The notes: generated from the sequence alone by a model not told the origin. A stretch of DNA of 64,000 nt from TA-21 sp035620895 (GCA_035620895.1 DASPFY010000017.1:62001-126000), one strand, 5' to 3'. Positions 46,621-56,174 are shown, counted from the stretch's first letter. Numbers and translations: made by a program.

Positions 46621-47324
46621 TTACTTTTCAGACTATTTCCAATTCTATCGTATATTTTTTTCATTAGTACAATGTCAATTTGGCCTGGGGCCAACGGATT
46701 ATCCAATGAAGCATAAGTAAACGGTGAGCCTCCGTATAAAATGCATAATAACCTTGATAATATGCCATGTTCTCCCATTGCAAATGCAATCAATCTAGTA
46801 TTGGTGTTGTTGTCGTAAAGTGAAAGCAATTTAAAATTATCTTCAAGAGTTCTTGCTGTGGTTACCAATTTGACATAATTGCTGTAATTAGACATATCTT
46901 CTAATTTTTTTAAGAGAGATGACAAATTTGGTGTTTTTTTAAAGTCATGAGAAGATACTAGTATTGGGATTTTATTTTCCTTTAGAAATTGCCTCATCTC
47001 TTTATCTTTTTTTATGATAGAGATCTCTATATCGAGTAACATTGGGCTTGCGTCAGCCATTTTCTTCAATAATGAAACATGTTCGCTGTGATCTCCATCA
47101 AAATATCCACCTTCATCCTTCGATCTCAATGTAAAGATCGCTCTATTTTTTATCCTACTTGATATATCTAAGGCGTAATCTAATTCCTTGTAAATCGTAT
47201 GGTCAAATCTAATTTCCACATAATCAGCTCGTTTCTGTAGGGCCCTAGAAATTAACTTTGGTAACTTATCAGCCGAATCTGTCGCCAGAGATACGCAAAC
47301 TTTGAATTTATTTGTAAACAACAT
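46617..47324 (-). CDS. aroD: 3-dehydroquinate dehydratase, type I
   Basis: 235 residues. EIRFDHTIYKELDYALDISSRIKNRAIFTLRSKDEGGYFDG is the class I opening; the general-base His is in SSHDFKKTP, the Schiff-base Lys is in NYVKLVTTARTLEDN, and FAMGEHG and PLAPGQIDI follow. It dehydrates 3-dehydroquinate to 3-dehydroshikimate and is first of the aro genes here; DAHP-type and dehydroquinate-forming steps are not in the window. It lies 16 bases after the VIT1-like gene. Confidence 0.93.
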   Translation of the reverse strand: MLFTNKFKVCVSLATDSADKLPKLISRALQKRADYVEIRFDHTIYKELDYALDISSRIKNRAIFTLRSKDEGGYFDGDHSEHVSLLKKMADASPMLLDIEISIIKKDKEMRQFLKENKIPILVSSHDFKKTPNLSSLLKKLEDMSNYSNYVKLVTTARTLEDNFKLLSLYDNNTNTRLIAFAMGEHGILSRLLCILYGGSPFTYASLDNPLAPGQIDIVLMKKIYDRIGNSLKSK

Positions 47325-47340
47325 GATCAGGCTTTTTGGA

Positions 47341-48126
47341 TCAATAATTTTTCAAATTTGCGTTATTCAATTCCGCTCCAATACCATCATATCCTAATAC
47401 TGCAATTCCAGCTCCTAAAGCAGACATCTCTATTCCTCCTTTCACCCAATTTTTCTTCGCTGACTTTGCTTTTTTGGCACCGATTAAGAATGAGGAAGTG
47501 ATACTAATTGCAATAGCTATCCATAATGCAAATTGAAGAGGTACGAGACCTGTTTTAGATAGTAGGTATGGTAATTTTGGCAAAATCCCACCTATGATAA
47601 AAGAGGCAAACATAATAAGAGCTCCTTTGATAGGGTTGCCTACAAAGCTTAAGTTCAATCCCAATTCTTCCGTTAACATTGTTTTGAGCCACTCTATTTT
47701 ATTCGATGCAATCTTATATGTAACATGCTTTACTAAGTCTTCATCGAAGTCTTTAGCTCGATAAATTTCTTCAATTTCCATTTGTTCCTTTTCAGGATAT
47801 GCTTCCATTTCGTATTCCTCTCTTTTTATTTCAGATTCTAGAATCTCTCTTTGGGACTTTAATGCCAAATAGTCTTGTACTGCCATTTCCTTTGCACCAG
47901 TGAACACTCCCACATGTGCAACTAATATAATAAAATCTGCTGAGCTGTTTGTCCCACCGACGCCAGCAACAATCCCTAAGGAGGTATTTATTCCATCACG
48001 AAATCCAAATACAAAATCTCTATTATGATTGGATTCCTTGATATGCGGTTCAACATGTCCTGTATTGTTCAACACAGGTATTTCGCATGTTGGGTAATTT
48101 AACAATAACAGAGAATACGGCTTCAC
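47341..48126 (-). CDS. VIT1/CCC1 family iron/manganese transporter
   Basis: 261 residues from GTG. The VIT signature FGFRDGINTSLGIVAGVGG opens the protein, a cytoplasmic acidic helical insertion (REEYEMEAYPEKEQMEIEEIYRAKDF) follows, and three C-terminal helices complete the five-helix fold. It is predicted to move Fe(II) or Mn(II) across the membrane. It heads the minus-strand run, with a 16-base gap to aroD, so it may be co-transcribed, perhaps only by position. The N-terminal ~35 residues before the signature are unusual. Confidence 0.85.
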   Translation of the reverse strand: MKPYSLLLLNYPTCEIPVLNNTGHVEPHIKESNHNRDFVFGFRDGINTSLGIVAGVGGTNSSADFIILVAHVGVFTGAKEMAVQDYLALKSQREILESEIKREEYEMEAYPEKEQMEIEEIYRAKDFDEDLVKHVTYKIASNKIEWLKTMLTEELGLNLSFVGNPIKGALIMFASFIIGGILPKLPYLLSKTGLVPLQFALWIAIAISITSSFLIGAKKAKSAKKNWVKGGIEMSALGAGIAVLGYDGIGAELNNANLKNY

Positions 48127-48187
48127 GGTATATAATATTCCATTAATTTAAATTTTGAGATTCATTCTCATATCAATATGAAGTGTA

Positions 48188-48349
48188 TCCCGCGGGCAGG
48201 ATTTACTCCAGAAGAGCTTGAAATCATATCTGTTTGAGCCTGCGACTCTTCGGTCGCTGCAAATGTTAGCCCGATAGGCTGTTTCACGAGGTTAGCAATT
48301 TTTGCCGACTACTACAGCCGAAAGCTCTACCAGGCTGAGCTACCGCGGG
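48188..48349 (-). tRNA. tRNA-Tyr (GTA) with two introns
   Basis: Acceptor CCCGCGG (5' at 48349) pairs with CCGCGGG (48195-48189), with discriminator A at 48188. D-arm GCTC/GAGC. The anticodon stem TTCGG pairs with CCGAA, and the loop CTGTAG plus A38 holds anticodon GTA (48315-48313). Intron 1, 57 nt at 48311-48255, is canonical (37/38). Variable loop GAGTC. The T-stem GCAGG pairs with CCTGC but encloses 38 nt, where seven are expected. Removing 31 nt leaves loop CTCAAAT, identical to the tRNA-Phe in this window. The second intron is therefore in the T-loop, about position 59/60; the junction is ambiguous by a few bases. The mature tRNA would be 74 nt. Confidence 0.9.
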
Positions 48350-48372
48350 ACATTTTTGGTAATGAATTTTGG

Positions 48373-48383
48373 CTATATAAAAT
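48373..48383 (-). promoter_or_regulatory. TATA box of tRNA-Tyr
   Basis: On the minus strand the sequence reads attttatatag, 24-34 bases ahead of the tRNA 5' end at 48349, the expected archaeal spacing. Confidence 0.6.
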
Positions 48384-48483
48384 AATTGAATATGGGAATC
48401 TAAAAGTTATATACTGAAAGAATGATACATTATAGCCTCCCTATTGCAGACATAGTCTCATAACCCAGTCAAAATAATTAATT

Positions 48484-48810
48484 ATGCGAAAAAACATAAT
48501 GACCGTAATGAAGGATTACGATCATCATATAGTCTGGCTAGATTATTTTAACAAAAATCTATCCCGAAAAAAAGGGCGAAAAGTAAGTAAAAATATTTCT
48601 GTTTATGATCCTACAATGCAAGAGCTGATAGGTGCATCAAAAACTCTAGACTTGGATTTTTCGGAAGAAGATATTAATAATCAGGCACGTTATCCGAGAA
48701 GGGCATTCGTAAAGTCAGGGTATATTATGATCTCAAAAAGGGACAAGAAGTCATCTGTTATTAATCAAATTGCAAAAGAGATGATTGAGGCAAGACAGCA
48801 AAAGCATTAG
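48484..48810 (+). CDS. srp19: Signal recognition particle 19 kDa protein
   Basis: 108 residues. HHIVWLDYFNKNLSRKKGRKVSKNISVYDPTMQELIGASKTL, YPRRAFVKSGYIMI and a basic C-terminus match archaeal SRP19, which binds SRP RNA and prepares it for SRP54. It is first of a plus-strand run with gar1 and tfb, an arrangement common in archaea. Confidence 0.9.
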   Translation: MRKNIMTVMKDYDHHIVWLDYFNKNLSRKKGRKVSKNISVYDPTMQELIGASKTLDLDFSEEDINNQARYPRRAFVKSGYIMISKRDKKSSVINQIAKEMIEARQQKH

Positions 48811-48948
48811 TATGTTTCTACGCCATCCTGAAACCGGGTCCAGACAAACCTAATTCAAATCTAGATGATAGATTTTATTTATCTTGAAACTAACTTTTAT
48901 TGACAGATTAAAATGATAATGAGTGCGCAATAGGTGTTAATACAAATA

Positions 48949-49242
48949 ATGGAAAAAATAGGTGAAATCATCCACTTGGCCAAGAGTGGTAGGCTAATAG
49001 TCAAAATTGAGGAGAACACTAACCACAATTTGATAGGTCAGGCACTAATTGATGATAAAGGTGCCAAGGTTGGAAAAATTATTGAATTAATAGGCTCGAT
49101 CAAATCACCATATGCATCTGTCCTTCCAACTCTAAATTCCAAGTATAGTGTTGGCGGAAAAGTGTACAAATCACATAACCTCAATCATCAATATAATTCG
49201 TCAAAAAAAAGGAACAAAATAAAGAGGAGGAAAATGAAATGA
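48949..49242 (+). CDS. gar1: H/ACA RNP component Gar1
   Basis: About 97 residues from the ATG at 48949; an in-frame GTG at 48934 is also possible. IGEIIHLAKSGRLIVKIEENT and DDKGAKVGKIIELIGSIKSPYASVLP are the Gar1/Naf1 barrel motifs. The C-terminus is strongly basic (SKKRNKIKRRKMK). It forms the pseudouridylation RNP with Cbf5, Nop10 and L7Ae. It overlaps tfb by four bases (ATGA). Confidence 0.88.
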   Translation: MEKIGEIIHLAKSGRLIVKIEENTNHNLIGQALIDDKGAKVGKIIELIGSIKSPYASVLPTLNSKYSVGGKVYKSHNLNHQYNSSKKRNKIKRRKMK

Positions 49243-50306
49243 CATCTATTGAATATTGCTCTCAATGTCCGGAATGTCAATCAAAAATTATCCTTGACTA
49301 TGGTAAGGGTGAATATGTGTGTCACAAATGTGGATGCGTAGTTATGGAACAAGTCGACTATTACGGACCCGAAAACAATTCAACTGATTTTGAAGAAAGA
49401 AACAAGAATACAAGAGCAAGTGGTTCGACTAGTTTGTCTCTACATGATTTTGGATTAAGGACTGAGATAGGAAATAGTTCGAGAGATTATAGCGGACGAA
49501 TTATAGATTATCAAAACGTTGAACTCATGAATAGGTCCCGTAGATGGCATAGCAGATTAAGAGTTAATTCTTCAAAAGAAAGAAGACTATCAAATGTCCT
49601 TTCAAAGATTAACGAAGTATGTTCTGTTCTCTGTCTGAGAAAAACTATAACTGAAACTGCGTCAATGATTTACCGTAATTTTGAAACTAATAGTAAGGCA
49701 AAGGGAAAGTCTATTACTTGTATTGCGTCCGCCACGATTTATTTAGCTTGCAAAAGATGTGGTGTTGTTAGATCAATAGAAGAAATCGTTCAAGCGGCAG
49801 GTATATCAGAATTTGACAAGTCAAGCGTAAAACTAGCTTCCAGATACTATAGATCGATGGTAATGGAGATGAACAAAATAGACGAATCAAAAACTAGTAC
49901 AGACACATCTGAACTGACATTTGAGTCAGAACCTCAGATATTATTCACAGATCCAAAATCATATTCCATGTCAGCATCCTATTCTCATACCTCTGTGGCC
50001 CCTTCGATGTTTGCAATAGATAACTATATTTCGAAACTTGCCAATATCGCAAAAATAGATACAAAAATCGAAAGATTAGCGCTCGAAATTGCCCAAAAAA
50101 CAAATAATAATTTCTTTTCGGACGGCAAAGCACCCAATGGACTAGCCGCTGCATATATTTACCTTGCATCAGTATTGCTAGGAGTAAATCTTCTTCAGAT
50201 AGATGTTTCCAATTTTGCTGGTGTTACTGAAGTGACTATCAGAAATAGATGCAAAGATATATTGAATAATTTCAAGCTAGTTGTAAATGCAAAACCAGTC
50301 AACTAG
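49239..50306 (+). CDS. tfb: Transcription initiation factor IIB (TFB)
   Basis: 355 residues. N-terminal zinc ribbon with C10, C13, C28 and C31 (CPECQ...CHKCG), then the B-finger/linker (RNKNTRASGSTSLSLHDFGLRTEIG) and two cyclin repeats. The first has LSNVLSKINEVCSVLCL, and the second ends with the FAGVTEVTIRNRCKDIL helix-turn-helix. A Ser/Thr-rich insertion (about 210-245) between the repeats makes it longer than typical TFB (~300). It bridges TBP and RNA polymerase. The overlap with gar1 indicates one transcript. Confidence 0.94.
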   Translation: MTSIEYCSQCPECQSKIILDYGKGEYVCHKCGCVVMEQVDYYGPENNSTDFEERNKNTRASGSTSLSLHDFGLRTEIGNSSRDYSGRIIDYQNVELMNRSRRWHSRLRVNSSKERRLSNVLSKINEVCSVLCLRKTITETASMIYRNFETNSKAKGKSITCIASATIYLACKRCGVVRSIEEIVQAAGISEFDKSSVKLASRYYRSMVMEMNKIDESKTSTDTSELTFESEPQILFTDPKSYSMSASYSHTSVAPSMFAIDNYISKLANIAKIDTKIERLALEIAQKTNNNFFSDGKAPNGLAAAYIYLASVLLGVNLLQIDVSNFAGVTEVTIRNRCKDILNNFKLVVNAKPVN

Positions 50307-50342
50307 TATAGTGGAAGAATCATGCAATAGGTTTACTCTAGA

Positions 50343-52100
50343 TTACAATTTTACGTTTCTCTGTTTTTTGTACATTTGAATAAGTTCAGATTCATCTGTT
50401 ATGTCTTGGGGATTTTTATCGAGGCGTATTTTTTTGGTAAATTTCGGAAATCTTAATGACAATCCAAAACCTTTTCTGATAGAATCCATGCACGCATCAT
50501 ATTCAGGACTTAATGTTATCTCTGATGCTATGATTTCGATTACTATTGTAGGTACAAACCAAGTATCCATTTCTAGTTTTGAATAAACACGTGGATGTTT
50601 CTTTGGAATTTTGTATTTTCCTAGTTCTTTAAACAATTCTTTAAGAACTTCATCCGTGAATCCACTTCCAACTTTACATACACTTTTGAAAGCATTTTCA
50701 TGTTTATCAAAAATGGCAAGTAACAGAGCGCCATATTTGCCTACTCTTCTTCCTCTGCCATGAGACCCCCCAATTATTACTAGATCCAAACTATCGACTA
50801 ATTCACTTCTATATTCTCTTTTGATTTTTGTCCATGCGAATCCTCTTGCCCCTGCTCTATATGGACTATTGATCTGTTTAACGACCAAACCCTCACAACC
50901 ATACTCTATTGATTTAGCCATGAGGTTATCGAGTTCCTCTACACTAGTTACAATGCTCTGATGTACGAGGGTTAGTTTTCGATTAACTGAATTAGTAATA
51001 ACATCTTCCAATAGCTCCCTTCGTTTTACATAAGGAAGTTTTGTTTTATCTCTACCTGAAGCCCAGAGGACATCAAAAACATTTACAGAAATAGGATAAT
51101 TTTCTACATTCTTCGCAATATCATATTTCCTACGTCTGTGCATGAGTTCTTGAAATGGAAGAAATTCTTCTGTAAACTTATTGATTGCAACTACTTCTGC
51201 CTCAATTATGAAATTTCTTAGGGTAATGGTCCTTGAAACTTCTGCAACATCCGGATAATAATATGTGATGTTTTCTAGGCTCCTTGAAAATATCTCCACC
51301 TTCTTGTCTTTTCTATGTATTTGGACTCTCTCACCATCGAGCTTAAATTCGACTGCACCCTTACCGGACACCTTTTCGAGTGCCTCTTTACTTGTTTGAA
51401 CTCTTTCTGCAAGCATTGGTCTTATTGGTATAAATATTTCAATCTTAATTTCGGAAACAGCTTTTATTCCATCTCTTGCCAATATCTTGGAAACCCTTCC
51501 CAAGTCGCTTGATACATTATAAGCGCTTTCTAAAACTTTTCTATTTTTTTTATCGGAGGTGTATGTTAAGGCTAAAGCATCCATTATTGTGCTATCAGCG
51601 ATCCCAAGTCTTAGAGTTGCGAGTGCAAATCTAATAATATATTTACACTCTTGAGGAGATGAATCATTAAAAAGACTCGATAACAATCTTAATTTTATTT
51701 CCTGTGATCCCTTCCCAGTAGTTTTGGATACTTTGTCAAAAATTAAATAAATCCTTTCAATAGTAACCTTTTCATTAAAAAGTGTGGTCTGTACTTTATT
51801 CTTCAAAATTGATTCTGCTACCCTTCCGAGGTCGCCTATTTCACGGTATTTATGATAAACCTCATCACTTGAAATATTTGAAATCTGTGATATAATTCGA
51901 ATTATTGTTTTTTCAGCGATTCCCAATTCAATTCCTTCGTAATCAGGTCTAATTTTTCCCTGAATAAGATAAATTATTTTATCAATGAGAACAGAGGAGG
52001 AATTCTTGAAAAGACTAACCAAATAATTTGTAAGTTCCAATCTACTTGTTGTTCGTTCCATTTTCTCTAAAATATTGACAATAATGGAAAAATCCAACAT
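50343..52100 (-). CDS. lig: ATP-dependent DNA ligase
   Basis: 585 residues. The N-terminal helical DNA-binding domain precedes adenylation motif I with K253 (EFKLDGERVQIH). Motif III is FIIEAEVVAI and motif V EGLVVKQINSPYRAGARGFAWTKIK. The C-terminal OB domain (LVIIGGSHGRGRR onward) follows. It seals nicks in replication and repair. Typical archaeal Lig1 length. Divergent from rps25e, with a small gap. Confidence 0.94.
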   Translation of the reverse strand: MLDFSIIVNILEKMERTTSRLELTNYLVSLFKNSSSVLIDKIIYLIQGKIRPDYEGIELGIAEKTIIRIISQISNISSDEVYHKYREIGDLGRVAESILKNKVQTTLFNEKVTIERIYLIFDKVSKTTGKGSQEIKLRLLSSLFNDSSPQECKYIIRFALATLRLGIADSTIMDALALTYTSDKKNRKVLESAYNVSSDLGRVSKILARDGIKAVSEIKIEIFIPIRPMLAERVQTSKEALEKVSGKGAVEFKLDGERVQIHRKDKKVEIFSRSLENITYYYPDVAEVSRTITLRNFIIEAEVVAINKFTEEFLPFQELMHRRRKYDIAKNVENYPISVNVFDVLWASGRDKTKLPYVKRRELLEDVITNSVNRKLTLVHQSIVTSVEELDNLMAKSIEYGCEGLVVKQINSPYRAGARGFAWTKIKREYRSELVDSLDLVIIGGSHGRGRRVGKYGALLLAIFDKHENAFKSVCKVGSGFTDEVLKELFKELGKYKIPKKHPRVYSKLEMDTWFVPTIVIEIIASEITLSPEYDACMDSIRKGFGLSLRFPKFTKKIRLDKNPQDITDESELIQMYKKQRNVKL

Positions 52101-52244
52101 TATTTGTTACCGGAAGGTGTTTTAAAATATTTCAAACTAAATTTGCAAAAGAATCAGATTTGTATGAAGGAAAATATGGGCCATTATAAAATTTCCCCGT
52201 ACATTTTCCATAGGATTATAAAATGGGTTAACATTGATGTTACT

Positions 52245-52577
52245 ATGGGCGGAGCTAAGAAAAAGTCAATAGGGAGTCAAGAAAAAACATCAAAGGATAC
52301 TCCAACTGCCGATGAAAAGACGAAGAAGGAAGAAAAGAAGGGTCCAATTAAACAAAAACAAAAATCATTAATAGTCATAGAGGAACCTCAAGGTTTAAAG
52401 ACCATTAAAAGTATGAAACCAATTACATCCCAAGGACTGGCCAGGTCAATGGGTGTAAAGATATCAGTTGCAAATTCATTTTTACGTTCACTTGAATCTA
52501 AGGGTATTTTAAGACCTATAGGTGGATATAGTGGACATAGGATCTATGAACTTGGACCTACAGATGCCACCCAATAA
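52245..52577 (+). CDS. rps25e: Small ribosomal subunit protein S25e
   Basis: 110 residues from the ATG at 52245. The open frame extends 47 codons upstream (52104), but that part is low-quality and would shift the natural MGGAKKKS start. The N-terminus is Lys/Thr/Ser-rich and basic; the winged-helix core is KPITSQGLARSMGVKISVANSFLRSLESKGILRPIGGYSGHRIYEL. The family lies near the 30S head. Single gene between lig and gatD. Confidence 0.9.
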   Translation: MGGAKKKSIGSQEKTSKDTPTADEKTKKEEKKGPIKQKQKSLIVIEEPQGLKTIKSMKPITSQGLARSMGVKISVANSFLRSLESKGILRPIGGYSGHRIYELGPTDATQ

Positions 52578-52647
52578 ATTTGAATTATATGATATGCTCA
52601 TAGCAGATGTCACTAATTATCCTAATAGCATATAGTTTATTTTCCAA

Positions 52648-54015
52648 TCAATCTGCAATGATTCGATTAGTGTACTCATTTGCAATATTAGTTGTCATTG
52701 TTTTGATAACCTCTTTTTCTTCAAAGTTTCCCAAACACCACATTGCTTTAACTAATGCGGTTTCTGAAGTTGTGTTAGAAAGAGGGATCACACCTATATT
52801 CAAAAGATCTCTTCCGGTATCATAGACTGTCAGCGAAGTTCTACCCCAGATGCATTGGGAGGTCATAAATACAAAGATTCCTTTACTAACTGCATTCTTT
52901 ATTTGAGAAAAGCACTCCTTATTTATGTGACCTAAGCCAGTACCCTCAAGGATTATTGCTTTATGTCCCCTTTCCACACAAAAATCTATTATTTTACAAT
53001 CAAAACCAGGATAGAATTTTAATAACGAAACTTTATCCGCGAAACTTGGTCTTACAATCATGTTTTCAAGATTTTTGTCCCTTACGTGAAATTTCAAGTC
53101 CGCATACTGTTTAGATATCTCGATTTGATCTTTCTTGATTAGTGAAAAAGGCGATACGTCTATTGAGTGAAATGCATCTCGCCTACTTGTGTGATTTTTT
53201 CTAACCCTGGTACCTATATGGCATGCTATAACTTCATCTGAGATTGAATGATGCATGGCAACAAAGACTCCCGAGAATCTAGATCTAGCAGCAAAGGTGC
53301 AAGCACCTATCAAATTTAATGATGCATCAGATGAAGGTCTGTCTGATGATCTCTGGGCTCCAACTAATACTATCGGAACTGGTAGATTTTGAAGGGCAAA
53401 ACTTAGTGCTGCAGAAGTGTAGTGCATGGTATCTGTACCATGTGATACGATAATCCCATCATATTTGCCTGATAATATAATATCAGCAACTTTTCTTGCG
53501 ATGAGTGTCCAATGTTCAGGTTTGATATTTTCACTATATTCACTCAAAACAACTTCTGGATCAATATTCGCTATCTTCTTAAGCTCAGGAATTGAATCAT
53601 TAAGTTCCTTTGCTGTGAGTGCTGCCATTACTCCTCCTGTCCTATAATCAATTTTACTCGAAATGGTACCTCCTGTACTTAACAATGATAGATGTGGGAG
53701 TTGGCGTTCTGGATAATCTGGAGAATCTTGAACATTATCCCTGTCAGATAAATTATCCTTGTATTTATGGTCAGTATCAGACATGTAAGAAGGATCCAAT
53801 TTTTCAGGAATCTTTTTTATGCTTTTAATTTTTTCTAAATTGATACCAATGTTATATCCATTCTTCAATTTCAAAACTAGATGATTGACATCGGCATATT
53901 CGTACCTTGGAATCAAGATACCAACATGCGTGGCCTTCTTGGTTTCGATAACTACTGAATCACCTAATCTTACTTTTGATTTCTTGAACAATTTATCCAT
54001 CTTGTTACTGGTCAA
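52648..54015 (-). CDS. gatD: Glu-tRNA(Gln) amidotransferase subunit D
   Basis: 455 residues, asparaginase-like. Catalytic threonines are in STGGTISS (T114, T117) and HGTDTMHYTSAAL, with GAQRSSDRPSSDA and the N-terminal SH3-like domain (RLGDSVVIETKKATHVGILI) typical of GatD. With GatE it makes Gln-tRNA(Gln) from misacylated Glu-tRNA. gatE is not adjacent. An internal acidic linker (about 78-105: DTDHKYKDNLSDRDN) is a lineage insertion. Confidence 0.93.
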   Translation of the reverse strand: MTSNKMDKLFKKSKVRLGDSVVIETKKATHVGILIPRYEYADVNHLVLKLKNGYNIGINLEKIKSIKKIPEKLDPSYMSDTDHKYKDNLSDRDNVQDSPDYPERQLPHLSLLSTGGTISSKIDYRTGGVMAALTAKELNDSIPELKKIANIDPEVVLSEYSENIKPEHWTLIARKVADIILSGKYDGIIVSHGTDTMHYTSAALSFALQNLPVPIVLVGAQRSSDRPSSDASLNLIGACTFAARSRFSGVFVAMHHSISDEVIACHIGTRVRKNHTSRRDAFHSIDVSPFSLIKKDQIEISKQYADLKFHVRDKNLENMIVRPSFADKVSLLKFYPGFDCKIIDFCVERGHKAIILEGTGLGHINKECFSQIKNAVSKGIFVFMTSQCIWGRTSLTVYDTGRDLLNIGVIPLSNTTSETALVKAMWCLGNFEEKEVIKTMTTNIANEYTNRIIAD

Positions 54016-54369
54016 TATTTGTACTATTTGGTATTAAGTATATATTAATAAATTGTGAGTTTAACAATCTCCTTTTTAATCAAATTACTTAAGTTTTTTG
54101 TTATTTAATTAACTATTTGGTAACACTATTCATACTAGTTTATTATTTTCATCATCATGAGTGTCATATCCATGATAACTCAAACAATAATGTACTATTT
54201 TAGGTAACATGTTTCAAATCAAAATATTGTAGATCCGAAAAAGTAAGAGTTGGTTGTACTACTAAATGACATTACAATTCTACGATATTATTCTAGTAAG
54301 CGAGTAATGTTGAAGTTAGAAAATGACAATTAATAAAACTAGAAAATTGGATAAAAAATAGATTGTTTG
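54016..54369. other. Intergenic stretch upstream of gatD
   Basis: Very AT-rich, no gene seen. It holds the gatD promoter on the minus strand and the 3' region of the RAM protein gene. Confidence 0.5.
54037..54047 (-). promoter_or_regulatory. TATA box of gatD
   Basis: The minus strand reads taatatatact, 22-32 bases before the gatD ATG at 54015, implying a leaderless transcript. Confidence 0.5.
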
Positions 54370-54600
54370 TCATTCCATTACAATCATAGTTAAAGTAGAC
54401 TTTACCCCATTCAATTTTCGTAGCTTCCATGTAATTGTCTCTTTGACTTTCTCCATAGTTTCTGATTCAACTTGTGCGACAATATCATAAACTCCATAAA
54501 CCTGGTAAATCTCCTTCACACCATCTATACTCTTCAGCTCGCTTACAATCGAATCTTCGCTACCTAATTCAGCATTCATTAGAACAAATGCCTTTGGCAT
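54370..54600 (-). CDS. Stand-alone Lrp/AsnC effector-binding (RAM) domain protein
   Basis: 76 residues from the ATG at 54600 (MPKAFVLMNAELGSE); an ATG four codons earlier at 54612 is possible. The fold pattern VKEIYQVYGVYDIVAQV and RKLNGVKSTLTMIV is the RAM domain with no helix-turn-helix. Close paralogue of the 4785-5039 protein, including the GVxDxxxxV core. Probably binds an amino acid and oligomerises, with or without a DNA-binding partner. Confidence 0.85.
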   Translation of the reverse strand: MPKAFVLMNAELGSEDSIVSELKSIDGVKEIYQVYGVYDIVAQVESETMEKVKETITWKLRKLNGVKSTLTMIVME

Positions 54601-54736
54601 AACAAGAAGCATGTGAATGAGATATAAAAAGATGATGCAATGTTGTGACGATTATTATGTATTATGAAACTAACAGAGTGTTGAATTTGCAACTTTTTTC
54701 TCAAGAATTGTAACGTATAGATTCAATAATAATATG

Positions 54737-56089
54737 TCAAGGATTAAGCCTAGCCATTGTTCTTGGAAAGAGTACACATTCCTTAATGTCCTCCAGATTA
54801 GTTATCCATCTGACTAGTCTTTCAATACCTATACCAAAGCCTCCATGAGGTACGGATCCATATTTTCTTAGGTCCAAATACCACGAATACGAATTCATGT
54901 TTAATCCTTCTTTTTCAATCCTAGATTTCAATGAGGTTATATTGTCTTCTCTCATGCCCCCACTGCTAACTTCACCAAATCCATTTGGCAAAAGCAGGTC
55001 CATGGTAAGAGCTATACCCGGTGTTTCTGGGTCCTCCTTTACGTAGAATGGTTTAACCTGGAGTGGATATCCATGTACAAAAACGGGATTAGTACGATCC
55101 TTTGTAAGCGCTTTTTCAGAATCTATATTCAAATCGTCCCCCCACTCTATTTTTCTGAACTCTTTACCATCTTGAACTTGGATATCCATTGAAGAAAGAA
55201 TCTCGATTGCTTGGCTGTAGTTCAATTTGTCAAATGGTTCTCGGATCTGATTCAAAGATAACACATCTCTTTTCAAAAATTCTAACTCTTCATTCCTCAC
55301 TTTTGTGACATGTCCTATCAAATTGATAAGTAATTTTTCTTGTATCAAAAAAAGGTCATTGAGAGATATCCATGGAGCTTCTGCCTCTAGGTGCAAATAT
55401 TCTGCAAGATGTCTGAGAGTCCTTGATTTTTCAGCCCTAAATGAGGGTCCCATCGTCCAAACCGGACCTATTGAAAAAATCAGGGCCTCTAAATATAGCT
55501 GTGCACTTTGGGATAAGTATGCTTCCTCTCTAAAGTATTTTACAGGAAAAAGTGTTGAACCACCTTCTACTGCACTCTTGACTAAAGTAGGAACGTTAAC
55601 TTCGATCCAATCATTATCAACAAACCAATTACGTACATTTTCAAGGATTGTTGCTCTTATTTTTGCAATTGCAATCATCTTTCTTGTACGCACCGTCAGA
55701 TGTCTATAATCAAGTAATAGTTCAGTACTCTGATATTCTCCAATTGGAAAATCATTATCTGCTATACTGTATAACTTAACATCATTGCCTCTAATCTCAT
55801 ATCCGCCCTCCTTTGCTCTTTCATCTTTGAATAAGATTCCTTGAATTTCTAACGAGGATTCTATCGTAATCTCTGGGACGCTTGTACTAGGCAGAACACA
55901 TTGAATTATTCCCCCACGATCATCTCTAATTATGATGAATGCTTTGTCCTTTTGTCTACGCACTCTGTAAACCCATCCCCTAATTCTGATTTCTTTACCT
56001 AGAAATTCGCCTTTCTTGATTTCACTAATCCTATGGTATTTCAAATGTGTATTTACGACGCTAACGATCTTTATAATTATATTGTACAT
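54737..56089 (-). CDS. asnS: Asparaginyl-tRNA synthetase
   Basis: 450 residues from ATG. The N-terminal OB anticodon-binding domain has EIRIRGWVYRVRRQKDKAFIIIRD. The class II core has VEGGSTLFPVKYF, QSAQLYLEALIFSIG (motif 2 region SFRAEKSRTLRHLAEYLHLEAE) and FGIGIERLVRWITNLEDIKECVLFPRT (motif 3). The NLFP-type 'VEGGSTLF' and FPRTMARLNP favour AsnRS over AspRS. A TTG 16 codons in is an alternative start. It charges tRNA-Asn. Confidence 0.9.
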   Translation of the reverse strand: MYNIIIKIVSVVNTHLKYHRISEIKKGEFLGKEIRIRGWVYRVRRQKDKAFIIIRDDRGGIIQCVLPSTSVPEITIESSLEIQGILFKDERAKEGGYEIRGNDVKLYSIADNDFPIGEYQSTELLLDYRHLTVRTRKMIAIAKIRATILENVRNWFVDNDWIEVNVPTLVKSAVEGGSTLFPVKYFREEAYLSQSAQLYLEALIFSIGPVWTMGPSFRAEKSRTLRHLAEYLHLEAEAPWISLNDLFLIQEKLLINLIGHVTKVRNEELEFLKRDVLSLNQIREPFDKLNYSQAIEILSSMDIQVQDGKEFRKIEWGDDLNIDSEKALTKDRTNPVFVHGYPLQVKPFYVKEDPETPGIALTMDLLLPNGFGEVSSGGMREDNITSLKSRIEKEGLNMNSYSWYLDLRKYGSVPHGGFGIGIERLVRWITNLEDIKECVLFPRTMARLNP

Positions 56090-56174
56090 TCTTTTTTAAG
56101 AAAATAAAAAAATCCAACTTATCACTAAATATTAAGAATGAATTTATAGAATGGGGAGATTTTAGTATTCAACA

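Noticed and set aside
54150..54220. C-box-like ATGATGA on the minus strand, possible C/D sRNA
   Set aside because: No matching D box (CTGA) at a suitable distance.
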